53,032 nt of DNA from Plantactinospora mayteni. Its GTDB lineage: Bacteria > Actinomycetota > Actinomycetes > Mycobacteriales > Micromonosporaceae. This document shows positions 41,501 to 50,779 of the stretch, piece after piece. The position numbers and the translations under genes are program-made. The notes beneath the pieces are model-generated. The model had not been told where the DNA came from and did not search any database. It worked only from the letters and a program-made list of their open reading frames with translations. The stretch lies in contig NZ_BONX01000072.1 in assembly GCF_016862935.1 (NCBI RefSeq), positions 1 through 53,032 of the forward strand. Reading direction: 5' to 3'. Position 1 is the first letter of the stretch, and every line of letters starts with the position of its first letter.

Positions 41501-43761
41501 GGGAGGAGCGCGAGCAGGCGTTCCGGGAGGGAACCCAGCTGCCGCTGCTGTTCTGCTCGCCCACCATGGAGTTGGGAGTGGATATCTCCTCGCTGAACGC
41601 GGTGGGGATGCGTAACGTGCCGCCGACCCCGGCGAACTACGCGCAACGCAGCGGACGTGCGGGCCGCTCGGGGCAGCCGGCGTTGGTCGTGACCTACTGC
41701 GCCAGCGGCAACAGCCATGACTCGTACTACTTCGAGCGGTCGCAGCTGATGGTGTCCGGCCAGGTGCAGGCGCCCCGGCTCGACCTGGCCAACGAGGACC
41801 TGGTTCGCTCGCACATCCATGCGGTATGGCTGGCGGAGACGGGTGTCCGGTTGGAGCGCTCGATGGCCGACGTGCTGGCGTTGAACCTGCCCGGCCAGCC
41901 GGTGCAGCCAGAGCTGGCCGAAAAGCTTCGGCGGCCCGAGGCAGCCGCCGCGGCGACCCAGGCGGCGCAGGCCCTACTTCGGCCACTGCATCCGGTGCTG
42001 GAAGGCTCGGCCTGGTGGACGCCGCAATGGGTGACCGGCGTGGTGGACGCGGCATTCGAGACCTTTGACCTAGCCTGTGGCCGCTGGCGGGACCTCTACA
42101 CCACCGCCGACGCAGAACGGCAGGCGGCGGCGGACCTGGCGGCCGACGCGACGGTCGGGCGGCAGAATCGTGAGGACGCCGACCAGCGGTACCGTGAGGC
42201 GAGGCAGCGCATTGAGTTGCTGCTCAACCAGTCCGACGACGCCGGACAGAGCGACTTCTACACCTACCGATACTTGGCATCGGAGGGCTTCCTGCCGGGC
42301 TACTCCTTCCCCCGGCTGCCGCTGGCCGCGTACGTGCCGGGCAGCAGGGGGAGGGGTAACACCTGGTTGCAACGGCCGCGGTTCCTGGCGATCTCCGAGT
42401 TCGGACCGGGTGCGCTCATCTATCACGAGGGCGCCCGATACCAGGTGAGCCGAATCAGTCTGCCGCGCGGCAGCGACGAGCAGGTCAGCGGTGAGGTGGT
42501 CCGCACCTCGGCGCGGGTGTGTGAGGCGTGCGGGTACCACCATCCCCGCCAGGTTGGTGTCGATGTCTGTGAGAACTGTGGGCAGCGGCTCGACACCACC
42601 TGGAAGAACCTGTTGCAGATGCAGACGGTGATCACCAGGCGGCGGGAGCGGATCAGCGCCGACGAGGAGGAGCGCAACCGGATCGGTTTCGAGTTGCGCA
42701 CCACGTACCGGTTCGTGTTTCGCGGTGGGCGGCCGGGCCGGTTCGTCGCCGAGGTGCTCGCCGCCGATGGGGTGCCGCTGGCCGGGATGGCGTACGGCGA
42801 CGCCGCCGAGATCCGCGTAACGAACCTCGGCCGCCGTACACGCAAGAACAAGGACACGCACGGCTTCTGGCTCGACCTGGTGAAGGGCCGCTGGCTGTCG
42901 GAGAAAGAAGGCAAGGAAGGCGCCGGCACCGACGATGGGGCAGACGAGGATCTTGAGGCCAAGTTCGAGGACGTGAACCGCAAGGACCTGGTCACACCGT
43001 ATGTGGAGGACCGCCGCAATATCCTGGTCCTACGCTGGCCCGAGCCAGTCAGCGTCGAGGAGGCGACCACGCTCCAGTACGCCATTGAGCGGGGCATCGA
43101 GGCCGTGTTCCAGCTGGAGGACTCCGAACTGTCCAGCGAGCTGCTTCCTGACGGCGACGACCGCGGCCGGGTGCTGCTGGTGGAGGCGGCCGAGGGCGGG
43201 GCGGGTGTGCTGCGCCGGTTGCAGTCTGAGCATGACGCGCTGGCGAGGGTCGCCGCCGAGGCGCTACGGATCATCCACATCGATCCGGACAGCGGCGAGG
43301 AGGATGACACCGCCTGCGTGCGCGGCTGCTACCGATGCCTGCTGTCTTACGGCAACCAGCTCGTGCACGAGCTGATCGACCGTCGGCTGGTCGCGCCGAC
43401 CCTTCAGGAACTCGCCACGGCAACAACCCACCCCGTGAACGACCCGGCACCGCAGGTCGCCCACGACGAACACCCTCTCGAAGCGTCCGGCCCCACCGCC
43501 ACCCTGCTGCGGCTGCTACGCGAGCACGGCCACCGGCTGCCCAGCCGAATCGGCGTTGAGGTCGAGGGCATCCGCATCGACTTGGTCTACGACAATGCCG
43601 ATGTGCCCACCGTCGTCCTCATCGACGACGACGGCGGCCATAAGCAGGACACCACACCACTCATCTTCGGAGGCTGGAACGTGATTCAGATCGGCGCCAC
43701 CGAGGACATACTCACCGCAGTAGCCGCACACCCCGGCGTCTTCGGCGAGGCGACCCGATGA
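38593..43761 (+). CDS. Giant DEAD-box helicase with DUF1998/MZB and nuclease-like tail
   Basis: This is a 1722-residue protein with a TTG start behind GGAAGGTGAG. The SF2 helicase core has TTGTGSGKS (113-121), DELH (about 232) and SGRAGRSGQ (about 1020). Several zinc knuckles are present (FCRECG about 465, FCLRCG about 579, CEACG...CENCG about 1310), and an MZB/DUF1998 signature ACVRGCYRCLLSYGNQ lies at about 1575. The tail (1645-1705: GIRIDLVYDNADVPTVVLID, then GGH and GGWNVIQIG) resembles a Vsr/DUF559 nuclease fold. Similar domains make up DISARM DrmA plus DrmB, whose combined length is comparable, and Druantia DruE. It is the first gene of a four-gene, ATGA-coupled operon with SNF2, methylase and McrB-like genes, so it is probably the translocating core of a restriction-like defence. 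Confidence 0.85.
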   Translation: MDAFEVHRRLIDDYRTFTEGFVDVHDERIRARVEAESARGAQWPAPWSSLNPSFEPGGRVDDLVREGLLQQECARIFRVKKAPDDAGTTPITLHRHQSEAVRVARTGASYVLTTGTGSGKSLAYMVPIVDRVLREGPGQGVRAIVVYPMNALANSQQEEMRKFLEFGYNGQPPVTFARYTGQESEEERRAILKHPPDILLTNYVMLELVLTRPDERRPLVEAAHGLRFLVLDELHTYRGRQGADVAMLVRRVRDACGAGETLQCVGTSATMANAGTVAQQQVEVADVASRIFGVDVTPEHVITETLVRATTARNVEPARLAAVVAARGDAEADDPALRAGYAQLSADPLASWIEDTFGVVAEPDSGRLVRQQPTKVNDAAVTLAAVTGRSADECATAIRATLLAGSRARDEETGRPLFAFRLHQFLSKGGTVYSTLEPVASRAIETTFQVVLPGQPERRLYPLAFCRECGQEYLIARRENHVQTAVFRARHGLRITDSDDGYLFVSADREWPADPVAEGRLPGSWLSADGAGSQVVPARRRDVPIRYRAEPDGTATMVGTAGEPVEGGVVAAWMPGTFRFCLRCGVSYEQVRSNEFSKLVTLDREGRSSAMTVVASSIVRALRSQPEVALGADARKLLTFVDNRQDASLQAGHFNDFALVVQLRAALYRATVDAQADGDDGLDPLDIGQAVSRRLGLQPRDFAQAPKALDLRAAERALRGVVEFRVLRDLQRGWRVTLPNLEQSGLMVVDYPLLVTLSQRDEEWNGTHKLLVDAEPGQRYEITRVLLDEMRRVLAVDAEALTPEFVDRLRRLSREHLTGLWTVPETEPDPVIGLAIAGRGGQYRPRHALYLSGLGSYGRWLRHRDRFGRPLSPAEADDVIGALVKLLETHGVLAKVVEKGETGYRVKSSAMSLRAGDGTAGAPDPVRRRFEADQRPRVVPFFRDLYLDVGSQLAGLRAAEHTAQVRAEEREEREQAFREGTQLPLLFCSPTMELGVDISSLNAVGMRNVPPTPANYAQRSGRAGRSGQPALVVTYCASGNSHDSYYFERSQLMVSGQVQAPRLDLANEDLVRSHIHAVWLAETGVRLERSMADVLALNLPGQPVQPELAEKLRRPEAAAAATQAAQALLRPLHPVLEGSAWWTPQWVTGVVDAAFETFDLACGRWRDLYTTADAERQAAADLAADATVGRQNREDADQRYREARQRIELLLNQSDDAGQSDFYTYRYLASEGFLPGYSFPRLPLAAYVPGSRGRGNTWLQRPRFLAISEFGPGALIYHEGARYQVSRISLPRGSDEQVSGEVVRTSARVCEACGYHHPRQVGVDVCENCGQRLDTTWKNLLQMQTVITRRRERISADEEERNRIGFELRTTYRFVFRGGRPGRFVAEVLAADGVPLAGMAYGDAAEIRVTNLGRRTRKNKDTHGFWLDLVKGRWLSEKEGKEGAGTDDGADEDLEAKFEDVNRKDLVTPYVEDRRNILVLRWPEPVSVEEATTLQYAIERGIEAVFQLEDSELSSELLPDGDDRGRVLLVEAAEGGAGVLRRLQSEHDALARVAAEALRIIHIDPDSGEEDDTACVRGCYRCLLSYGNQLVHELIDRRLVAPTLQELATATTHPVNDPAPQVAHDEHPLEASGPTATLLRLLREHGHRLPSRIGVEVEGIRIDLVYDNADVPTVVLIDDDGGHKQDTTPLIFGGWNVIQIGATEDILTAVAAHPGVFGEATR

Positions 43762-46649
43762 CCGCCCCGACACAGCAGACCCGACCGGCCTTCCCGGTCG
43801 GGTCCCTTGTCACCGCCCGAGGCCGGGATTGGGTCGTCCTACCCGGCAGCGACACCGACTTCCTGGTGCTGCGACCGCTGGCTGGCGGCGATGACGACGT
43901 GGCCGGGGTGTTCATCGACGAAGGCGTCACCCACGCCACATTCACTACACCCAACCCGGACGACCTCGGCGACGACCGCAGCGCCCGCCTGCTGCGCGAC
44001 GCGCTCCGGATCGGCTTCCGGGCCAGCGGCGGCCCGTTCCGCAGCCTCGCCGGCCTCGCCGTCGACCCACGCCCCTACCAGCTCGTGCCACTGCTGCTCG
44101 CGCTGCGCCAGGAGACCACCCGGCTGCTGATCGCCGACGACGTGGGCATCGGCAAGACCGTCGAGGCCAGCCTGGTCGCCGCCGAACTACTCGCACAAGG
44201 CAGCGCCCGGCGGCTGACCGTGCTGTGCCCGCCCAGCCTCGCCGAACAGTGGCAAACGGAGCTGCAGGCGAAGTTCGGCATCCAAGCCGAACCGGTACTG
44301 CCCGGCACCGTCCGCCGCCTGGAACGTGGCCTGGAGTACGGCCAGTCGATCTTCGAACGGTACCCGTTCACGATCGTGTCGACCGACTACATCAAGTCCG
44401 ACATGCGCCGCGACGACTTCCTGCGGGCCGCACCAGAGCTGGTCATCGTCGACGAGGCGCACGCGTGCGTCAGCGACGAGACCGGTGCCGGCGGGCGAGG
44501 CCGCACCCAGCGTTACCGGCTACTCAAAGACCTCGCCACCGACGCCGAGCGGCATCTGATCCTCGTGACCGCGACGCCGCACAGCGGAAAGGAAGAAACG
44601 TTCCGCAACCTGATCGGTCTGCTCGACCCGAGCCTGCGGGACACGAACCTCGCCGCCGAAGCCGGCCGCCGACGGTTGGCCGCCCACCTGGTGCAGCGCC
44701 GGCGCGCCGACATCCGCGACTACCTCGGCGCCGACACGAAGTTCCCGTCCGACCGGGCCACCGACGAACGGACCTACCAGCTGTCCCCGGCCTACCGGGG
44801 CCTGCTCGATGACGTCCTGGCCTACGTCCAGGGCCAGATCACCGACCGCAGCGGCAGCCGAGTCCAGCAACGCGTCCGGTGGTGGTCGGCGCTGTCGCTG
44901 CTGCGTTCCCTCGCCTCCTCTCCCGCCGCCGCCGCGGCGACCCTCGCCACCCGAGCCGCCTCGGCGGGTGCTGCGTCGGAGCAGGCCGCCGACACCGCCG
45001 GCGCCGCCGGAGTCCTCGACCTCGTTGACGACGACGCCTTGGACACCGCGGACGCCGTGCCCGGAGCGCTGTTCGACGACGAATCCGCAATGAGCGACAG
45101 CGACGCCGCGAGACTGCACGAACTCCGCCGCCGCGCCCTGGCCATCGCCGAGGAACCGGACGCCAAACAGCGCACCGCACACGACACCAAACTGGCCCTG
45201 GTCGCCACCACCGTCCAGCGGCTATTGAAGGACGGCTTCCACCCGATCGTGTTTTGCCGCTTCATCCCGACCGCCCACTACCTCGCCAACCACCTCGCCT
45301 CCGCCTTCCCCAAAGCGGTCGTGGAAGTGGTCACCGGCGAACTACCGCCGGAAGACCGCGCCGCCCGAGTCCGTGACCTCGCCAACCGCGCCGGCGCCAC
45401 CAACAAGATCCTGGTCGCCACCGACTGCCTCTCCGAAGGCGTCAACCTCCAACACGACTTCCAGGCAGTAGTCCATTACGACCTGGCCTGGAACCCGACT
45501 CGACACGAACAGCGCGAAGGCCGCGTCGACCGCTTCGGCCAGCCCCGCGACGTCGTCCGCGCCGTCACCCTCTACGGCTCGGACAACGTCATCGACCGCA
45601 TTGTCATGGACGTCCTAATCCGCAAGCACGAGGCGATCCGCCGCGACCTCGGCATCAGTGTCCCGGTGCCGGACACCAGCGACCAGGTCCTCACCGCCCT
45701 CATGGACGGGGTCATGAAACGGGGCAGCACCTACGTGCAAGAGACCCTCGACATCGGCCTCCCCGCGGAGGCCCAGCAACTGGAATTCGACTGGCAGAGC
45801 ACTGCCGAAGCCGAACGACGCAGCCGAAGCCGCTACGCCCACCACACCATTCGCCCCGAAGAGGTACGCCGCGAGGTTGAAGCCATGCGGTCCGCGCTCG
45901 GCAGCCCCGACAACGTCGCCGGGTTCGTCGCCACCGCCCTGCAGGAGTGCGGCGGCATCCTGACCAACGAACCGTACGGCTTCACCGTCGAAGCCGTCGG
46001 CCTGCCCGTCGGACTCCGCGACGCCCTCGGCAACCCGACCAAACCGCTCGCGTTCCACCGAGACCTGCCCGCGCCACGCGGCGCGGCGGTACTGGCCCGC
46101 ACCGACACCGCCTCAGCCTCGGTCGCCCGCTACGTCCTGGACGCCGCACTCGACTCAGCCCTGCCCACCGCCGCCCGGCCAGCCCGGCGATGCGGGGTCA
46201 TCGTCACCAACGCCGTCACCACAGCGACAGTGCTGCTGCTGACCAGAGTCCGCGCCAACCTCACCCTCCCCGGACGGTACGGCCCCCACGCCCAGGTCGC
46301 TGAAGAAGCCCGACCTCTCGCATTCACCGGCACCCCGGCGAACCCGCACTGGCTGGAAGCCGACGAGGTCGAAGCACTCCTGGCGGCACAACCCGACCGC
46401 AACCTCAGCGCGGACATCGCCCGCAACATCATGAAGGGAGTCCTCGGCGCGATGCCCGCCATCACCAGCCACCTCGACCGCTTCGCCCACGAACTCGCCG
46501 AGTCACTACGCGACGCCCACGTCCGCGTCCGCACCGCTGCGCGAGGCGACCGCGCAGGCGCACTCGGCATCCGCGGGCTGACCGTCGAACCACAGTTACC
46601 TGTCGACGTACTCGGCGTCTACCTCTACCGACCGGCGGCCCACCCATGA
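43758..46649 (+). CDS. SNF2-type helicase (DISARM DrmD-like)
   Basis: This 963-residue protein starts in an ATGA overlap with the upstream helicase. It has LLIADDVGIGKTVEA (Walker A, about 124-138), LVIVDEAHAC (DEAH, about 229-238), LILVTATPHSG, LVATDCLSEGVNLQ and the closing WNPTRHEQREGRVDRFGQP (about 578-596). These are SWI2/SNF2-family motifs of the bacterial DEAH type seen in DrmD of class 1 DISARM and in DpdE-like proteins. The insertion between the lobes (about 385-450) is Ala-rich and low-complexity. The last 300 residues are unassigned. The role would be DNA translocation or remodelling, in a complex with the flanking gene products. Confidence 0.85.
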   Translation: MTAPTQQTRPAFPVGSLVTARGRDWVVLPGSDTDFLVLRPLAGGDDDVAGVFIDEGVTHATFTTPNPDDLGDDRSARLLRDALRIGFRASGGPFRSLAGLAVDPRPYQLVPLLLALRQETTRLLIADDVGIGKTVEASLVAAELLAQGSARRLTVLCPPSLAEQWQTELQAKFGIQAEPVLPGTVRRLERGLEYGQSIFERYPFTIVSTDYIKSDMRRDDFLRAAPELVIVDEAHACVSDETGAGGRGRTQRYRLLKDLATDAERHLILVTATPHSGKEETFRNLIGLLDPSLRDTNLAAEAGRRRLAAHLVQRRRADIRDYLGADTKFPSDRATDERTYQLSPAYRGLLDDVLAYVQGQITDRSGSRVQQRVRWWSALSLLRSLASSPAAAAATLATRAASAGAASEQAADTAGAAGVLDLVDDDALDTADAVPGALFDDESAMSDSDAARLHELRRRALAIAEEPDAKQRTAHDTKLALVATTVQRLLKDGFHPIVFCRFIPTAHYLANHLASAFPKAVVEVVTGELPPEDRAARVRDLANRAGATNKILVATDCLSEGVNLQHDFQAVVHYDLAWNPTRHEQREGRVDRFGQPRDVVRAVTLYGSDNVIDRIVMDVLIRKHEAIRRDLGISVPVPDTSDQVLTALMDGVMKRGSTYVQETLDIGLPAEAQQLEFDWQSTAEAERRSRSRYAHHTIRPEEVRREVEAMRSALGSPDNVAGFVATALQECGGILTNEPYGFTVEAVGLPVGLRDALGNPTKPLAFHRDLPAPRGAAVLARTDTASASVARYVLDAALDSALPTAARPARRCGVIVTNAVTTATVLLLTRVRANLTLPGRYGPHAQVAEEARPLAFTGTPANPHWLEADEVEALLAAQPDRNLSADIARNIMKGVLGAMPAITSHLDRFAHELAESLRDAHVRVRTAARGDRAGALGIRGLTVEPQLPVDVLGVYLYRPAAHP

Positions 46650-49600
46650 GCGGCCCCGGACTCCAAGGCATCCACGCCGTCGGCGGTGTCGTACCACCCG
46701 GCCTGCTTGCCCGCATCCAGGCCGGCGAACTCAAGGACCCCACCGGCCTCGCACCCGCCTCCTATCACCTTGTCGGCCGCGAAACCGTCCGCGACGCCGC
46801 CAGCCGAGCCTGGTCCTACCTGCGCAGCGCGTGGACCGCCTGGCGCGAGCACACCGCCACCCAACCACCCGGCACCCATGGCATCGCCGCAGCCCGGGAA
46901 CGGTGGCTGCTGGTCCTGCTCCGCGAACTCGGCTACGGACAGGTCCCCGCACTACCCGCCGGCTACACCATCGACGACCGGCGCTACCCCGTCTCCCACG
47001 CCTGGCAACACGTACCGATCCACCTCCTCGGCCCCGGCGTCGACCTCAACCACCGCAACCCCGACGTCCCCGGCGCCGCCCGCGCCCCCCAGGCCATGCT
47101 GCAAGAGCTACTCAACCGCAGTGACGCCCACCTGTGGGGCATCCTGTCCAACGGGCTACGCCTACGGCTGCTCCGCGACTCCACCGCCCTCGCCGGCTCC
47201 GCTTACCTCGAATTCGACCTCGAAACGATCTTCGACGGCGAGCTCTACCCCGAGTTCCTCCTCATGTGGCAGCTCTGCCACGTCTCCCGGCTGGAACAAC
47301 GACCCGGCGCCGGCGACCTCGATGTTGCCACCCCTACCGGCTGCTGGCTGGAGACCTGGCGCGGCGAAGCCGCCGAAGCCGGAACCCGAATGCTCGACCG
47401 GCTCCGCGACGGTGTCGCCGACGCCATCGCCGCGCTCGGCACCGGATTCATCCGGCACCCCACGAACCGGCCCCTCGTCGAGGCCTTACGTGACGGCACC
47501 CTCAGCACCACCCAATACCACCGCGCACTGCTGCGGCTGGTCTACCGACTGCTGTTCTGCTTCGTCGCCGAAGACCGCGACGCGCTGCTCCACCCAAGCG
47601 CCACCACCCAGGCACGGGACCGATACAGCCGATACTTCTCCACCGCACGCCTGCGCAGGCTGTCCCGCAGCCGCGCCGGCAGCCCACACCCAGACCTCTG
47701 GCAAGCACAGACGATCGTCCTACGCGCCCTCGGCGGCCACGGACATCCCGGCCTCGGACTACCACCACTGGCCGGACTCTTCGACCCCGACCCGCACCTA
47801 CCGACCATCGACCGGCTCCCCGCAGACCCGCTACTCGGCTGCGAACTGACCAACGAAGACCTACTCACCGCCATCCGCAAACTCGCCTGGGTAGCTCTGC
47901 CAGGGCAACGAGTGCAGCCCGTCGACTACCGCAACCTCGGCGCCGAAGAACTCGGCAGCGTCTACGAGTCGCTCCTCGAGCTCGTACCCCGCGTCGACTT
48001 GGACGATCGCACCTTCCGGCTCGTCACCGTCTCCGGCAACGACCGCAAAACCACCGGTTCCTACTACACCCCACCCAGCCTGGTCTCTGCGCTCCTCGAT
48101 ACCGCGCTCGATCCGCTGCTCGACGAAGCCATCGCCGGCGCGTCCAGCCCCGCTGACGCCGAAACCCGCCTGCTTGCCCTGACCGTCTGTGACCCCGCCT
48201 GCGGCTCGGGCCACTTCCTCGTCGCCGCCGCCCGCCGCATCGCACGCCGGCTGGCGCAAGTCCGCTCCGGCGACGACGAACCCACCCCCACGCAGATCCA
48301 ACACGCCCTGCGCGACGTCGTCGGACACTGCATCTACGGCGTAGACCTCAACGACCTCGCCGCCGAACTGGCCAAAGTGTCGCTCTGGATGGAAGCCCTG
48401 GAACCGGGCAAGCCCCTCGGCTTCCTCGACGCCCGCATCCGCATCGGCAACTCCCTACTCGGAGTAACCCCCACCCTGCTGCACGGCGACCTGCCCGACG
48501 CCGCTTTCAAAGAACTCGAAGGCGACGACAAAAAGAGCGCCGCCACCGCCCGCAGGAACAACAAGGCACAGGCCACGGTCGAGGTTGCGATCCAATCCGC
48601 CACCAAGCGCGGATACGCCCAGGATGCGCTCATTTTCGCCACCGGCCCGAACGTCTCGAACGCCGCGCTCGCCGCCCAGCGCACGGCGCTGCTCAGCCTC
48701 CCCGACGACGTCGACGCGATCCGCGCTCAAGCAGACCGATGGGAAAAGCACGAGCAGTCGCCCGAATACCGCGCGCAACGCCTCCGAGCCGATACCTGGT
48801 GCGCTGCGTTCGTATGGCCCATGCCTCCAGCAGGAACGAATTCGGCACCCGAGCCACCAACTAACGCAATCATGCGAGCCATCACTGACAGCCCACTGAG
48901 CATGACACACGCTCACCTGACCGAGTACGCGGAGAAAATCGCAGCCCAATACAGATTCTTCCACTGGCACCTGGAGTTCCCCGAGATCTTCCATGTCGAT
49001 GAGGCGACGGTCGACGCGACGCCGCAGGGCTGGAGCGGCGGTTTCTCATGCATCCTCGGAAACCCGCCATGGGAGCGAGTCAAGCTTCAGGAGAAAGAGT
49101 TCTTCGCCGCACGCCATCCCGAGATCACGAAAGCCGCTACGGCGGCTGCGAGGAAGAAGCTCATAGCGGCTCTCAAGAACTCCGAAAGCACCGCCGACCG
49201 CGCCCTGCACAGAGAGTGGACAGCAGCCTTACGGATGTCCGACGGCGTCAGCGCGCTGATTCGGGAGTCGGGCCGCTATCCACTGACCGCCACCGGCGAC
49301 ATCAACACCTATGCGATCTTCGCGGAGGCCGCTCGCTCTATCATGAGCCCAACCGGACGGCTCGGCATCATCGTCCCGACCGGCATCGCCACCGACTCGA
49401 CCACGCAGCGGTTCTTCCGCGATCTAGTCGAACGGCAGCACCTGGTCACACTCCACGATTTCGAGAATGAAGACAAAGTCTTCCCGAGTGTTCACCATTC
49501 GTACAGGTTTGCATTGCTCGCGCTATCCGGGCGGCCATCTAAGCAGGTTTTATTGGCGTTCCGCGTGCGCCAAGCCGCACAGATCACCGAGCGAGCCTAC

Positions 49601-50779
49601 GCAATCACGCCAGACGAGATCTTGCTATTGAACCCCAATACCGGTACGTGCCCCGTGTTCGTTTCCCGGCGCGATGCTGAGACCACCATCGGTATCTACC
49701 GCCGAATTCCGGTGCTATGGCGAGACGGTGGGGCAGAAGGAAATCCGTGGGAATTGTCATTCATGGCGATGCTCCACATGGCCAATGACTCAGGACACTT
49801 CATAACCGCAGACAAGGCGGATGCAGACGGCTGGTCTCGGCAAGGGAACCGCTACCACCGCAGTCAAGAGCAACTGCTGCCGCTGTACGAGGCAAAAATG
49901 GCACATCACTACGACCACCGCTTCTCCACATACGAAGGGGCCACGCAGGCGCAGCTCAACGTCGGCACGCTGCCTCGGCTCGATGACGTAGCGCATGGCG
50001 ATCCGGCGCTCGGCGCACTACCACGTTACTGGGTGTCCGAGAGTCTCGTCGACGACAAGTTGGCAGGCGACCCAGATCGAGGCAAGCCAGACTGGCCATA
50101 TAGCTGGCTTCTTGGTTGGAGAGACATCGCGCGCAGTGTTGATGAGCGGACGCTGATTTCTTCCATCATCCCTCGGGCCGCTGTGGGGCACACAAATCCA
50201 CTGGCTCTCCCAGCACAAGCCCCATCTCTCGTTGCTTGCCTGGCGGCCAATCTATCTGCCTTTTGCATCGACTACGTCACTCGGCAGAATTTGTCCGGCG
50301 CCCACGTTACGTACACCGTGATGAAGCAGCTTCCGGTTCTGCCACCCGAGGTCTACGGCCGGGAGGTGCCCTGGGATGCAACCGGTCGCAACCTGGATGA
50401 GTGGGTCATGGTACGGGTGCTGGAACTGAGCTACACGGCGTACGACCTGGAGGGATTCGCCCGCGACCTGGAAGATCAAGGCCCCCCGTTCGTTTGGGAT
50501 AGTGGCCGACGAGCGTTGTTGCGCGCCGAACTAGACTCCGCGTATTTCCACCTCTATGGCGTGGCCCGTGTGGACGTGGACTACATCATGGACACTTTCA
50601 AGGTAGTCCGTGAGCGTGACGAGAAAACCTATGGCGAGTACCGCACCAAGCGGATGATCCTGGAGATCTACGACGCGATGCAGCACGCGATCGACAGCGG
50701 CAAGCCGTACACCACAATCGTGGATCCGCCACCCGGTCAGGGTGCGCGTCACCCGGCACGGGATGAGGTGCTTGCATGA
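46646..50779 (+). CDS. Large N6-adenine DNA methyltransferase (DrmMI/Eco57I-like)
   Basis: This 1377-residue protein starts in an ATGA overlap with the SNF2 gene. The N-terminal 460 residues are a helical region seen in type IIG/PglX/DrmMI-like enzymes. The catalytic part has [16 protein letters not shown] (about 470), motif [17 protein letters not shown] (about 513-528) and motif [12 protein letters not shown] (NPPW about 806-809), so it methylates adenine N6. C-terminal parts ([33 protein letters not shown]) form the target-recognition region. No nuclease domain was recognised, so it probably marks self DNA while other subunits restrict. From about 48.8 kb to 50.3 kb codon use is less GC-biased, suggesting that the specificity region was exchanged. 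Confidence 0.88.
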   Translation: MSGPGLQGIHAVGGVVPPGLLARIQAGELKDPTGLAPASYHLVGRETVRDAASRAWSYLRSAWTAWREHTATQPPGTHGIAAARERWLLVLLRELGYGQVPALPAGYTIDDRRYPVSHAWQHVPIHLLGPGVDLNHRNPDVPGAARAPQAMLQELLNRSDAHLWGILSNGLRLRLLRDSTALAGSAYLEFDLETIFDGELYPEFLLMWQLCHVSRLEQRPGAGDLDVATPTGCWLETWRGEAAEAGTRMLDRLRDGVADAIAALGTGFIRHPTNRPLVEALRDGTLSTTQYHRALLRLVYRLLFCFVAEDRDALLHPSATTQARDRYSRYFSTARLRRLSRSRAGSPHPDLWQAQTIVLRALGGHGHPGLGLPPLAGLFDPDPHLPTIDRLPADPLLGCELTNEDLLTAIRKLAWVALPGQRVQPVDYRNLGAEELGSVYESLLELVPRVDLDDRTFRLVTVSGNDRKTTGSYYTPPSLVSALLDTALDPLLDEAIAGASSPADAETRLLALTVCDPACGSGHFLVAAARRIARRLAQVRSGDDEPTPTQIQHALRDVVGHCIYGVDLNDLAAELAKVSLWMEALEPGKPLGFLDARIRIGNSLLGVTPTLLHGDLPDAAFKELEGDDKKSAATARRNNKAQATVEVAIQSATKRGYAQDALIFATGPNVSNAALAAQRTALLSLPDDVDAIRAQADRWEKHEQSPEYRAQRLRADTWCAAFVWPMPPAGTNSAPEPPTNAIMRAITDSPLSMTHAHLTEYAEKIAAQYRFFHWHLEFPEIFHVDEATVDATPQGWSGGFSCILGNPPWERVKLQEKEFFAARHPEITKAATAAARKKLIAALKNSESTADRALHREWTAALRMSDGVSALIRESGRYPLTATGDINTYAIFAEAARSIMSPTGRLGIIVPTGIATDSTTQRFFRDLVERQHLVTLHDFENEDKVFPSVHHSYRFALLALSGRPSKQVLLAFRVRQAAQITERAYAITPDEILLLNPNTGTCPVFVSRRDAETTIGIYRRIPVLWRDGGAEGNPWELSFMAMLHMANDSGHFITADKADADGWSRQGNRYHRSQEQLLPLYEAKMAHHYDHRFSTYEGATQAQLNVGTLPRLDDVAHGDPALGALPRYWVSESLVDDKLAGDPDRGKPDWPYSWLLGWRDIARSVDERTLISSIIPRAAVGHTNPLALPAQAPSLVACLAANLSAFCIDYVTRQNLSGAHVTYTVMKQLPVLPPEVYGREVPWDATGRNLDEWVMVRVLELSYTAYDLEGFARDLEDQGPPFVWDSGRRALLRAELDSAYFHLYGVARVDVDYIMDTFKVVRERDEKTYGEYRTKRMILEIYDAMQHAIDSGKPYTTIVDPPPGQGARHPARDEVLA

